From positions 62,001 to 126,000 of the forward strand of contig NZ_JANLNY010000023.1 in the NCBI RefSeq assembly GCF_025465995.1: a stretch of DNA of 64,000 bases, read 5' to 3'. A program made the translations under genes and the position numbers. Every line of letters starts with the position of its first letter. The first letter of the stretch is position 1. This stretch comes from Pseudomonas sp. 5P_3.1_Bac2 (GTDB lineage Bacteria; Pseudomonadota; Gammaproteobacteria; Pseudomonadales; Pseudomonadaceae). Below the pieces are notes generated by a model. It searched no databases, had not been told where the DNA came from, and saw only the letters and a list, made by a program, of their open reading frames with translations. Shown piece after piece: positions 28,017 to 36,392 of the stretch.

Positions 28017-29000
28017 ATGCAAGTGAAACACCTGCTGCTGATCGCAATCCTCGCCCTAACCGCCGCCTGTTCCTCCAAGGAGGTGGTTGACGAAAACCTG
28101 AGCGAAGCCGAGCTCTACCAGCAGGCGCAAGCCGATCTGGACAATAATAGCTACACCAGCGCAGTCGCCAAGTTGAAGGCGCTGGAGTCGCGTTATCCGT
28201 TCGGCCGTTATGCCGAGCAAGCTCAGCTTGAGCTGATCTACGCCAACTACAAAAACGCTGAGCCGGAAGCCGCGCGCTCCGCCGCTGATCGTTTTATCCG
28301 TCTGCACCCGCAGCACGCCAACGTCGACTACGCCTACTACCTCAAAGGTTTGGCCTCGTTCGACCAGGACCGCGGCCTAGTCGCGCGCTTCGTGCCGCTG
28401 GACATGACCAAGCGTGACCCGGGTGCGGCCCGCGACTCGTACAACGAGTTCGCCCAGCTCACCAGCCGCTACCCCAGCAGCCGCTATGCCCCGGATGCCA
28501 AGCAGCGCATGATCTACCTGCGCAACCTGCTGGCCGCCTATGAAATTCACGTCGCGGACTACTACCTGACCCGCCGTGCCTACGTGGCCGCAGCAAACCG
28601 TGGCCGTTATGTGGTGGAAAACTTCCAGGAAACCCCATCGGTGGGTGATGGCCTGGCCGTCATGACCGAGGCCTACCAGCACCTGACCCTGGATGATCTG
28701 GCCGCCACCAGCTTGGAAACCCTCAAGCTCAACTATCCGGACCACCCAAGCCTGGTGGACGGTAAGTTCGTGCCGCAGACCGCCGACGAAAACGAGCGCT
28801 CCTGGCTGGCTAAGCTGACCTTGGGCCTGATCGAAACCGAAACACCGCTGCCACCGGGCGAAACCCGCGCCAGCCAAGACGTGATCAAGCAGTACGAAGA
28901 AGCTGAAGAGCAAATCCCTGACGATCTCAAAGCCGGCGTGGTTGAAGAAGAAAAGAGCCGTTCGTTCTTCAGCTACCTGACCTTCGGCCTGTTCGACTAA
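28017..29000 (+). CDS. bamD: Outer membrane protein assembly factor BamD
   Basis: BamD is an essential lipoprotein of the BAM complex that inserts beta-barrel proteins into the outer membrane. The 327-residue precursor has a lipoprotein signal peptide ending LTAAC. TPR repeats such as [20 protein letters not shown] begin about 25 residues later. It is longer than the E. coli protein because of a C-terminal tail, as in P. aeruginosa ComL. I start at 28017, where AGGGA lies upstream and the signal peptide begins; longer readings have no signal. A terminator follows. Confidence 0.95.
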   Translation: MQVKHLLLIAILALTAACSSKEVVDENLSEAELYQQAQADLDNNSYTSAVAKLKALESRYPFGRYAEQAQLELIYANYKNAEPEAARSAADRFIRLHPQHANVDYAYYLKGLASFDQDRGLVARFVPLDMTKRDPGAARDSYNEFAQLTSRYPSSRYAPDAKQRMIYLRNLLAAYEIHVADYYLTRRAYVAAANRGRYVVENFQETPSVGDGLAVMTEAYQHLTLDDLAATSLETLKLNYPDHPSLVDGKFVPQTADENERSWLAKLTLGLIETETPLPPGETRASQDVIKQYEEAEEQIPDDLKAGVVEEEKSRSFFSYLTFGLFD

Positions 29001-29033
29001 CACGCCCTAGGCCAACCCCCTAGCGCTTAAAAA

Positions 29034-29055
29034 GGAGGCTCCGGCCTCCTTTTTT
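29034..29055 (+). terminator. Intrinsic terminator of bamD
   Basis: GGAGGC, loop TCCG, GCCTCC, then six T residues; it lies 34 bases after the bamD stop. The flanking A-run also lets it work on the other strand. Confidence 0.92.
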
Positions 29056-29251
29056 AATGCCCGCTGTTTGCCGGCTGCGGCTTAAGCGCCGATTGGCGAG
29101 GCCAGCGCCGGCTCTAGCGAAGGCGAAAACCTCAACTCAAACCGATTAAAACGCGCCGCTTGCGCTGACATTGCACCGTCTATTGACCCAGAGCTGGGCG
29201 CCGTCAGATGGGTTAGCTAAACTGCGGCCTTATTGTTAGAAAGAGCACGCC

Positions 29252-29497
29252 ATGGGCCTGTTACGCTTGTTGTTCTGGATCGCCTTGATCGCTGCGGCCT
29301 TTTGGCTGTGGCGCCGTTTTAAACAGGCTTCGCTGGCACGCCAAAGCGCTGCCAAGCCGTCCCTTGAGCCCACCCCGATGGTGCGCTGCGCCCACTGCGC
29401 CGTGCACTTGCCACGCCAGCAGGCCTTGCAGCTGGACGATAAGTGGTACTGCAGCCAGGCCCATCTTGAGCAAGGCCCAACGCGTAATGCCCGCTAA
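29252..29497 (+). CDS. PP0621 family protein
   Basis: This 81-residue protein has one N-terminal membrane helix (MGLLRLLFWIALIAAAFWLW) followed by a basic stretch. A small metal-binding-like domain with cysteines in CAHCAVHL and WYCSQAH comes last. It matches the PP0621 family, found just upstream of pilS in pseudomonads. Its last 11 bases overlap pilS. The function is unknown; cotranscription with the pilus sensor is likely. Confidence 0.82.
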   Translation: MGLLRLLFWIALIAAAFWLWRRFKQASLARQSAAKPSLEPTPMVRCAHCAVHLPRQQALQLDDKWYCSQAHLEQGPTRNAR

Positions 29498-31076
29498 CCT
29501 CTCGCTTAGCGAGAAGCATAGTTGGCGCGTACTACGCCTTTATCACCTATATCGCTTGGTCATCGGCGCCGCCTTGGCGCTGCTGGTGTCCAGCGAGTTT
29601 GACTCCCAACTGTTGGAGCTGGCCCACGCCCAGCTGTTTCGCAGCGGCTGCTGGCTGTACCTGATCCTCAATATCGTCATCATCATTAGCGCACGCCAGC
29701 CGAAACAGCTGGCTCAGGTATTTAGCCTAGCGCTGGTCGATGTGCTGTTGCTGTGCGGCCTGTTTTATAGCGCCGGCGGCGCGCCCAGCGGCATCGGTAC
29801 CTTGCTGATCGTGGCAGTGGCCATCGCCAATATCCTGCTGCATGGACGCATCGGCTTGCTGATCGCCGCTGTTGCCTCGATCGGCATGATTTACCTGACC
29901 TTCTACCTCAGCCTCGGCCACCCGGCTGCAGCCGGGCAATATGTTCAGGTCGGCACCTTGGGCGCGCTGTGCTTTGCCGCCGCCCTCTTCGTCCAAGGCC
30001 TGACCCGCCGCCTGCACGCCAGTGAAAGTTTGGCCGAGCAGCGCGCCACTGATGTGGCCAACCTTGAAGCACTAAACACCCTGATCTTGCAGCGTATGCG
30101 CACCGGTATCCTGGTGCTGGATGAACAACGCCGGGTGCTGCTGGCCAACCAAGGCGCCAACCTGCTACTCGGTCACGCCGAACTCAGCGGCAAGATCCTC
30201 GACCCGCACTGCCCCGAGTTGATCAAGCGCTTGCAGCAGTGGCAGCACAACCCCAGCCTGCGCCCCGGCAACCTGCAAGTCGCGCCCAATGGCCGCGAGC
30301 TGCAACCCAGCTTTACCTTATTGCAGCGCGGCGCCCAGCATCACACCTTGGTATTCCTCGACGACAGCTCGGAAATCGCCCAACAGGCGCAGCAGCTCAA
30401 GCTCGCTTCCTTAGGCCGCTTAACCGCTGGCATTGCCCATGAAATCCGCAACCCCCTGGGCGCCATCAGCCACGCCGCGCAACTGCTGCAAGAGTCCGAA
30501 GATTTGCAAGGCGCCGACCTGCGCTTGGCGCAGATTATTCAAGATCACTCGCGGCGCATGGATCTGGTCATCGAGAACGTGCTGCAACTGTCGCGCCGCC
30601 GCCAGGCCGAGCCACAGCTGCTGGATTTAAAATACTGGCTGCACCGTTTTGTCAGTGAGTTTCGCGACAGCGCCCCGGCGGATCAGCAACTGCATCTGCA
30701 AACCGGCAGCGGCAGTCTGCACACGCGAATGGACCCCAACCAACTGACCCAGGTGATCAGCAACCTGGTCGAGAACGGCCTGCGTTACAGCGCCAAAGAC
30801 CATGGCAAAGGCCAGGTGTGGCTCAACCTCTATCGTGATGTCAGCAGCGACCTGCCGGTGCTGGAGGTGCTCGACGATGGCCCGGGGATTGCTCCCGAGC
30901 AGCTCTCGCACTTGTTCGAGCCCTTCTACACCACCGAAAGCAAGGGCACGGGCTTGGGTTTGTATATATCCCGTGAACTGTGCGCCAGTAACCAAGCCCA
31001 CCTCGAATATAAACTGCGCGAAGGCGGCGGTAGCTGCCTGCGAATCACCTTTGCCCACCCGCGTAAACTGAGCTGA
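29487..31076 (+). CDS. pilS: Two-component sensor histidine kinase PilS
   Basis: PilS senses pilin levels in the inner membrane and controls PilR. The 529-residue protein has six hydrophobic segments in the first 180 residues and a PAS-like region (about 190-300). The phosphoacceptor histidine is H318 in GIAHEIRNPLGA, and the ATPase domain has DDGPGIAPEQ and GTGLGLYIS. It begins at the ATG at 29487, inside the end of the PP0621-type gene. pilR follows after 2 bases. In P. aeruginosa PilS recognises the PilA helix in the membrane, so the helix-only pilin here could still be sensed. Confidence 0.95.
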   Translation: MPANLSLSEKHSWRVLRLYHLYRLVIGAALALLVSSEFDSQLLELAHAQLFRSGCWLYLILNIVIIISARQPKQLAQVFSLALVDVLLLCGLFYSAGGAPSGIGTLLIVAVAIANILLHGRIGLLIAAVASIGMIYLTFYLSLGHPAAAGQYVQVGTLGALCFAAALFVQGLTRRLHASESLAEQRATDVANLEALNTLILQRMRTGILVLDEQRRVLLANQGANLLLGHAELSGKILDPHCPELIKRLQQWQHNPSLRPGNLQVAPNGRELQPSFTLLQRGAQHHTLVFLDDSSEIAQQAQQLKLASLGRLTAGIAHEIRNPLGAISHAAQLLQESEDLQGADLRLAQIIQDHSRRMDLVIENVLQLSRRRQAEPQLLDLKYWLHRFVSEFRDSAPADQQLHLQTGSGSLHTRMDPNQLTQVISNLVENGLRYSAKDHGKGQVWLNLYRDVSSDLPVLEVLDDGPGIAPEQLSHLFEPFYTTESKGTGLGLYISRELCASNQAHLEYKLREGGGSCLRITFAHPRKLS

Positions 31077-31078
31077 CC

Positions 31079-32416
31079 ATGAACCGCCAAAGAGCGCTGA
31101 TCGTTGACGACGAGCCGGATATCCGCGAGCTGCTGGAAATCACCCTCGGCCGCATGAAGCTCGACACCCGCAGTGCACGCAATGTTAAGGAAGCGCGTGA
31201 GTGGTTGGCCAAGGAGCCGTTTGATCTGTGCCTGACCGACATGCGCCTGCCTGACGGCACCGGTTTGGAGTTGGTGCAGCATATTCAGTTGCGTCACCCG
31301 CAACTGCCGGTGGCGATGATCACCGCTTACGGCAGCCTGGATACGGCGATCAATGCACTAAAGGCTGGCGCCTTTGATTTTGTCACCAAACCGGTGGACT
31401 TAAGCCGCCTGCGTGAGCTGGTCAGCGCCGCCCTGCGCCTGCGCAGCAAAGATACGCCTGAGCTGCCAGTGGACAGCCGCTTGCTCGGCGACTCGCCGCC
31501 CATGCAGCAGATGCGCAAGCAAATCCTCAAGCTGGCCCGCAGTCAGGCACCGGTTTATATCAGTGGCGAATCCGGCAGCGGTAAAGAGCTGGTGGCGCGC
31601 CTGATCCACGAACAAGGCTCGCGCGGCGAGCAAGGCTTTATTGCGGTCAACTGCGGGGCGATTCCCACTGAGTTGATGGAAAGCGAATTCTTCGGTCATA
31701 AAAAAGGCAGCTTCAGCGGCGCCATCGAAGACAAACAAGGGCTGTTCCAAAGTGCCAACGGCGGCACCTTGTTCCTTGATGAGGTGGCCGACCTGCCACT
31801 GCATATGCAGGTGAAGTTGCTCCGTGCGATTCAGGAAAAAGCCGTGCGCACGGTAGGCGCTCAGCAAGAACAAATCGTCGATGTGCGCATCCTCTGCGCC
31901 ACCCACAAAGACCTGGCCGAGGAAGTCGCCGCCGGGCGCTTCCGCCAGGACCTGTACTACCGCCTCAACGTCATTGAGCTGCGTGTGCCGCCGCTGCGCG
32001 AACGCCGCGAAGACATCGGCTTGCTCACCACCATCATGCTCAAACGCTTGGCGCAGAACAGCGGCTTGCCTGCCGCCAAGCTGACCGACGACGCCCTGGA
32101 AAAGCTCAAGAACTACCGCTTCCCGGGGAACGTGCGTGAGTTGGAAAACATGCTGGAGCGCGCCTACACCCTGTGTGAGGACGAATGCATCAATGCCTGT
32201 GACCTGCGCCTGGCCGAGAGCGGCAGCCCCAGCGACAACAGCGAGGCGAGCCTGGCGCTGGTCAATAACCTGGAAGACTATCTGGAAGGCATCGAGCGCA
32301 AGCTGATCGTCCAGGCCCTGGAAGAAACCCGCTGGAACCGCACGGCGGCGGCCCAACGCTTAGGCTTGAGCTTCCGCTCCATGCGCTATCGGCTAAAGAA
32401 GCTCGGCATCGACTAG
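31079..32416 (+). CDS. pilR: Sigma-54-dependent response regulator PilR
   Basis: PilR activates pilA transcription with sigma-54. The 445 residues hold a receiver domain with phosphoacceptor D54 (LTDMRLP) and an AAA+ domain with Walker A GESGSGKE (near 165). A C-terminal Fis-type helix-turn-helix (TRWNRTAAAQRLGLSFRSM) binds DNA. The sigma-54 contact loop reads GSFSGA (residues 210-215) rather than GAFTGA; the Thr-to-Ser change is conservative but sits at a key contact. Its likely target is the promoter at 3300-3315. Confidence 0.96.
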   Translation: MNRQRALIVDDEPDIRELLEITLGRMKLDTRSARNVKEAREWLAKEPFDLCLTDMRLPDGTGLELVQHIQLRHPQLPVAMITAYGSLDTAINALKAGAFDFVTKPVDLSRLRELVSAALRLRSKDTPELPVDSRLLGDSPPMQQMRKQILKLARSQAPVYISGESGSGKELVARLIHEQGSRGEQGFIAVNCGAIPTELMESEFFGHKKGSFSGAIEDKQGLFQSANGGTLFLDEVADLPLHMQVKLLRAIQEKAVRTVGAQQEQIVDVRILCATHKDLAEEVAAGRFRQDLYYRLNVIELRVPPLRERREDIGLLTTIMLKRLAQNSGLPAAKLTDDALEKLKNYRFPGNVRELENMLERAYTLCEDECINACDLRLAESGSPSDNSEASLALVNNLEDYLEGIERKLIVQALEETRWNRTAAAQRLGLSFRSMRYRLKKLGID

Positions 32417-32437
32417 CGACTAGCGACTAGCGACTAG
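32410..32437. repeat. Four tandem copies of a 7-bp unit at the pilR stop
   Basis: CGACTAG is repeated four times without interruption, and the pilR TAG stop lies in the first copy. Later copies are outside the gene, so copy-number change would not alter PilR. Confidence 0.9.
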
Positions 32438-32438
32438 T

Positions 32439-32476
32439 GGAAAGTATCGGCGCGGGCCACCCCGCCGATACTTTCC
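32439..32476. terminator. Bidirectional hairpin between pilR and thiO
   Basis: GGAAAGTATCGGCG and its exact complement form a 14-bp stem with a 10-base loop between two convergent genes. There is no long T-run, but the outer TTTCC/GGAAA ends give weak tails both ways. Confidence 0.7.
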
Positions 32477-32522
32477 AACAGATGACGCCAACATCCAAGC
32501 CCTGCTAGCGCAGCAAGCTGCC

Positions 32523-33614
32523 TTAGCCGAGTCGCCCGGCCACCGCGTAAGGCGCCGGGTCCAGCACCGGCGCACGCTGCAGCAGCAAGTCCGCGAGCAA
32601 CTGACAAGACGCCGGCGCCAGCACCAAACCATTGCGGTAATGCCCGCAGTTCAGCCACAGCCCGGCATGCCCCGGCACTTCACCTATATAAGGAATACCT
32701 TCCGGCGAGCCCGGCCGCAGCCCCGCCCAATGGCCGACGCGCTCGGCCTCGGCCAACTGCGGCAACAGCGCCGTAGCAGATGCGGCAAGACTGGCCAGCG
32801 CATCAGCGGTGGGGGTTTTATCGAAGCCGCAATGCTCCAAGGTGCTGCCCACCAAGATATGCCCGTCGCGCCGGGGAATCGCATAGCGCCCCTTGGCCAA
32901 GACCATGGCCGGCAGAAAGTCCTCGGCGCATTTGTACAGAATCATCTGCCCCTTCACCGGCTCCACCGGCAGGTGCAAGCCTAATCCCGCGAGCAGCTCA
33001 CCGCTCCACGCACCCGCACAGAGCACCACCCGTTCAGCGCGCAGCTCAGCATCCTGGCAGCGCACACCGACGACGCGTCCAGACTCATGGATAAACCCCT
33101 CGACAGGGCTGTTTTCAATAATCCGCACATTGCCCATGCGCTCAAGAGCCGCGCGCAAGGCTTTAACCAAACGCGGATTGCGCACATTGGCCACACCCGG
33201 CATATACAGCGCCCGTTGATAACCATCGGCCAAGGCACTGACTCGCGCCTGCACACTGCTGGCCGGCAGCGCCTGCAAGGAACGCCCCTCACGCTGCGCC
33301 CAGGCGAGGGCCTCGGCTTCGTCGTCCAGATCCAACCAATACAGACCGGTGACATGCACTTGCGGGTCGAGCCCCGTGCGGGCCAATAACTCTTCAGCTA
33401 ATCGCGGGTAAAAATCCTGCGACCAATGAGCCAACGCCGTCACCGCCGCGTTGTAGCGCCACGGGTACAGCGGCGAAACAATCCCGCCACCAGCCCAAGA
33501 AGACTCTTGGCCACAGCGGCCTGACTCAACCAGGGTTACTTGGCAGCCAGCAGCTGCCAAATTGAGTGCGCTCATCAAACCAATCGCGCCACCACCAATT
33601 ACCAACACGTGCAC
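32523..33614 (-). CDS. thiO: FAD-dependent glycine/D-amino-acid oxidase ThiO
   Basis: ThiO oxidises glycine to the imine used to build the thiazole of thiamine. The 363-residue protein starts with the FAD Rossmann motif VLVIGGGAIGLMSALNLA. It has the family patterns SSWAGGGIVSPLYPW and VEPVKGQMILY and a C-terminal HYRNGLVLAP. It matches PA4548 in place, between pilR and fimT. A general D-amino-acid oxidase is the alternative reading. Confidence 0.88.
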   Translation of the reverse strand: MHVLVIGGGAIGLMSALNLAAAGCQVTLVESGRCGQESSWAGGGIVSPLYPWRYNAAVTALAHWSQDFYPRLAEELLARTGLDPQVHVTGLYWLDLDDEAEALAWAQREGRSLQALPASSVQARVSALADGYQRALYMPGVANVRNPRLVKALRAALERMGNVRIIENSPVEGFIHESGRVVGVRCQDAELRAERVVLCAGAWSGELLAGLGLHLPVEPVKGQMILYKCAEDFLPAMVLAKGRYAIPRRDGHILVGSTLEHCGFDKTPTADALASLAASATALLPQLAEAERVGHWAGLRPGSPEGIPYIGEVPGHAGLWLNCGHYRNGLVLAPASCQLLADLLLQRAPVLDPAPYAVAGRLG

Positions 33615-33691
33615 CTAACACCACCCCACCGTCAAAAACACATAAAAACCAGCTACAACATACGTTCCCATGGACGCGCAGGAATCTCAGG

Positions 33692-34210
33692 ATGAGAACC
33701 TATCAAGTCGGGATCGGCCTTATCGAACTGGTTATTTGCCTAGCTGTATTGAGCATAGTGCTAAGCCAGGCCGTGCCGGCCATCATCTCAATTATGCAAA
33801 CACAGCAACAGGTGCAAGCCCTCAACCAACTGCTCGGCGCACTCCAATACGGACGCAGCGCCGCCGTGTTGGAGCACAGCCAGGTGTCTATCTGTCCGGG
33901 CCTACAAAGCTGTCGTAAGACAAGGATCTGGACCGGGACGTTGCTGATCTTTAAAGACCGCAACCTAAACGGTCAGCTCGATAGCGATGACAAGTTGCTA
34001 CGCCAACTTGAGATCGCCAGCGGCTATAGCTGGCAATGGAGTAACTTCCGCCAGCGCCCTTATGTTCAGTTCAAAACTAACGGAACCCCCAACGGCTTAA
34101 ACGGCACATTCACCCTCTGCTACCAAGGCCAGCCTGTCAGGCAAATCACCATCAACAGCCTAGGGCGGATACAAAGCAAAGTGAAGATTTCTGCTGTGAC
34201 GTGCACATAG
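33692..34210 (+). CDS. fimT: Minor pilin FimT (GspH-type)
   Basis: The 172-residue prepilin-like protein begins MRTYQVG-IGLIELVICLAV. The predicted cut after glycine leaves isoleucine, not the usual phenylalanine, at +1, with Glu5 kept. A GspH-like globular part follows, with cysteines in CPGLQSC, TLCYQG and the terminal TCT. The start at 33692 has AGGA nearby and directly precedes the leader; longer readings overlap thiO on the other strand. FimT is a low-abundance pseudopilin, in some bacteria linked to DNA binding. It is followed by fimU after 97 bases. Confidence 0.87.
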   Translation: MRTYQVGIGLIELVICLAVLSIVLSQAVPAIISIMQTQQQVQALNQLLGALQYGRSAAVLEHSQVSICPGLQSCRKTRIWTGTLLIFKDRNLNGQLDSDDKLLRQLEIASGYSWQWSNFRQRPYVQFKTNGTPNGLNGTFTLCYQGQPVRQITINSLGRIQSKVKISAVTCT

Positions 34211-34234
34211 CCAGCAGCTCGTCGCGGTTTTTGC

Positions 34235-34243
34235 ACGTTTGTC
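34235..34243 (+). promoter_or_regulatory. AlgR-like box upstream of fimU
   Basis: ACGTTTGTC differs at one base from the AlgR-binding sequence CCGTTTGTC. It lies 65 bases before the fimU start. AlgR is known to bind upstream of fimU in P. aeruginosa and to drive the minor-pilin operon. Confidence 0.55.
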
Positions 34244-34307
34244 TCGGTATGCTGGCTTTAACTCGCCCCCCTTTTACTCTATGGCGAGCTCATACCGGGA
34301 AGTGTTT

Positions 34308-34796
34308 ATGCGTCGTACTAAGGGCTTCACGCTCGTTGAATTGATGATTGCGATCGCCATCATGGCGGTGCTAGGTGCGGTTGGCATCCCGGCATTTCAA
34401 AGCATGATTCTGGATAACCGCATTGTGACGACTAGCAACGCTTTGCTTGGGGCTTTGCAAATGGCCAGAAGCGAGGCGGCCAGTAAGCGCAAAAATATCC
34501 GGGTATGCCCCAGTACCGATCAACAGACCTGCACCGCAAATGGTAATTGGCATGACGGCATCATCGTCTTGAACGATACCGTGCTCCTACGCGTGATTCC
34601 TGCCACTCGCAATGGCGTACAGATCACCAGCACACTTAGTGAATTGGTCTATCAGGGCAACGGCCGCACCCAACAGAACAACCCCCAATTCCGTATTTTC
34701 GATGACCGTGATGCCGCTAAGCCGGCCACCGGGCGAAATATTTGCATCAATATCATCGGCCAGGTTACTAGCCTGCGAGGTAACCAGGGATGCTAA
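34308..34796 (+). CDS. fimU: Minor pilin FimU (GspH-type)
   Basis: The 162-residue prepilin has the leader MRRTKG and the processed start FTLVELMIAIAIMAVLGAVG with Glu5. A GspH domain with four cysteines (CPSTDQQTC, RNICIN and the C-terminal GC) follows. FimU connects the PilVWX-PilY1-PilE priming complex to the major pilin. I start at 34308, where GGGAAG lies upstream; longer in-frame readings add no leader features. Its end overlaps pilV by 7 bases, and it heads the minor pilin operon. Confidence 0.92.
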   Translation: MRRTKGFTLVELMIAIAIMAVLGAVGIPAFQSMILDNRIVTTSNALLGALQMARSEAASKRKNIRVCPSTDQQTCTANGNWHDGIIVLNDTVLLRVIPATRNGVQITSTLSELVYQGNGRTQQNNPQFRIFDDRDAAKPATGRNICINIIGQVTSLRGNQGC

Positions 34797-35287
34797 GTAG
34801 AACCTCGCGCAGCAATCGTGGTTTCAGCTTGATTGAAGTGCTGATTGCCTTGTTTGTCTTAGCCATTGGCTTGCTCGGCATGGCGACCTTGATGATGGCC
34901 AGCCTCCAGTCCAGCCAAGGTGCAGCACTGCGTAGTGCCGCTACCGTCGCCGCTTATGATCTGGCAGAGCGCATGCGCCTCAACCGCACTCAACTCAGCG
35001 CCTATGCAGGCAATCCAGCTACGGCTACCGACCCAGGCTGCGCGGATAACAGCGCAGGGTGCAACGCGGCGGATACAGCCCGCCTCGACTTATTCAGGTG
35101 GTCGGGGAATCTCCAAGCTAACTTGCCGGGCGCAACAGCCGTTATCCAGCAAGTGACCGCGAGTAATTATTGCCTAGCGATCTTTTGGCAAGAGCCCGGC
35201 CTCGCACTTACAGCCAGTGAAAACACCAGCGTATGTGGAGTGGCAAGGGACGGCCGTGCGTTTTATAGCCAGCGGATAAACCCATGA
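34790..35287 (+). CDS. pilV: Minor pilin PilV
   Basis: The 165-residue prepilin has the leader ending SNRG and the mature start FSLIEVLIALFVLAIGLLG with Glu5. This corresponds to the GspI type, with the typical MATLMMASLQSSQ continuation. Cysteines lie at about 83, 89, 127 and 149. It overlaps fimU at its start and pilW by 4 bases (ATGA). PilV helps form the tip complex that starts pilus assembly and displays PilY1. Confidence 0.92.
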   Translation: MLSRTSRSNRGFSLIEVLIALFVLAIGLLGMATLMMASLQSSQGAALRSAATVAAYDLAERMRLNRTQLSAYAGNPATATDPGCADNSAGCNAADTARLDLFRWSGNLQANLPGATAVIQQVTASNYCLAIFWQEPGLALTASENTSVCGVARDGRAFYSQRINP

Positions 35288-35952
35288 GATCACTTAATCA
35301 GCAATCCGGCCTGTCACTGATCGAGCTGATGGTCACCCTCTTGCTCAGCACTATTCTGCTGCTCGGAGTGATGCAACTGTTTATCAACACCTCAAACTCA
35401 GACCGCACCAGCAATGAACTGGCCCGAGTCCAGGAAACCGGCCGCGTGGTCATGGAGCTGATTGCCCAAGAGGCACGGCGCGCTGGCTACCAAGGTTGCG
35501 TAAGCACCAGCAGCGAAACTGAAACCAATGTCTCGTACCAATCCCCAAACGCAACCGTCGACATCAAATTCCCGGCAAACGCGATCAACGGTACAGCGAG
35601 CTCGCTGGTGTTTAGCTATGCCCGGCCGAACCCCAGCGGTGCGTTTAAATATCGCGATTGCGCGAATAACAAACTGGAGCCTTACCAGATCATCTTCAGT
35701 AATTGCCAGGCCAACCTGTGTATGCGAGATCCAAACACCGGCGCCAGCCAGCAGGTGGCGGCGAATACCAATATCCAGTCGATCCAATATATCCAGTCCT
35801 GCGGCGCCAATAACTGCATCAAAACTGCTACCACTGCTGACATGGGCCTAGTCAGGCAAATTCAAGTGACCTTAGCCGTCACCGACTCACGCGGTGAGTT
35901 CGAGCAGCCACGCTTGTTTACCTCCGTAATTGAGCTGAGGAATCGCCTGTGA
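35284..35952 (+). CDS. pilW: Minor pilin PilW
   Basis: The 222-residue prepilin of the GspJ type has the leader MRSLNQQSG and mature start LSLIELMVTLLLSTILLLG. Here +1 is leucine rather than phenylalanine, and Glu5 is kept. Six cysteines occur, including a CQANLC pair and CGANNC. It starts within the pilV stop and overlaps pilX by GTGA, so it is translationally coupled on both sides. It is part of the priming and tip complex. Confidence 0.92.
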   Translation: MRSLNQQSGLSLIELMVTLLLSTILLLGVMQLFINTSNSDRTSNELARVQETGRVVMELIAQEARRAGYQGCVSTSSETETNVSYQSPNATVDIKFPANAINGTASSLVFSYARPNPSGAFKYRDCANNKLEPYQIIFSNCQANLCMRDPNTGASQQVAANTNIQSIQYIQSCGANNCIKTATTADMGLVRQIQVTLAVTDSRGEFEQPRLFTSVIELRNRL

Positions 35953-36368
35953 AGCCAGCTAATCACCAACGCGGCGTGGCCCTACTGGTCAGCCTGATCC
36001 TGTTGTTGCTGCTAACCATTATTGCGATCACCGCGGCGACCACCTCAACCCTGCAACAACGCATGGCCAGCAACGCACAAGAGGCCAACACGGCCTTCCA
36101 GGCAGCGGAGAGTGGCTTGGCGGTCTGGTTGAACAACTTTGAAACAGAGTCTGCAACGCCCAGTGGCTGGCAGAGCGCAGGCGCTGAAGCGCAATACCAA
36201 GTCAGCACCACAGTTGTCGGCAACTGCCTAGGTGGCTCACTCGCCGTTGGCGCTGGATTTGTCTTCGTCTGCCACCATGTGAGCAGCGAAAGCCGTACCA
36301 GCACCGACGCTGACAACGCGGCTCGTAGCCGCCACCGCATGGGTTATTTAACCCGCACCGGCCAGTAA
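35949..36368 (+). CDS. pilX: Minor pilin PilX
   Basis: The 139-residue prepilin of the GspK-like type has the leader MKPANHQRG and hydrophobic start VALLVSLILLLLLTIIAI. It lacks Glu5, as expected for the tip-most pilins of this class. The conserved QQRMASNAQEANTAFQAAESGL pattern follows the helix in part. The GTG start overlaps the pilW stop. It lies 24 bases before the likely pilY1 start. Confidence 0.9.
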   Translation: MKPANHQRGVALLVSLILLLLLTIIAITAATTSTLQQRMASNAQEANTAFQAAESGLAVWLNNFETESATPSGWQSAGAEAQYQVSTTVVGNCLGGSLAVGAGFVFVCHHVSSESRTSTDADNAARSRHRMGYLTRTGQ

Positions 36369-36392
36369 AAAATGACTCTTTGGAGACCTGAA

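Noticed and set aside
32410..32437. Tandem repeat as a CRISPR array or phase-variation switch
   Set aside because: Units are 7 bp without spacers and lie after the stop codon. No CRISPR array was seen anywhere in the window.
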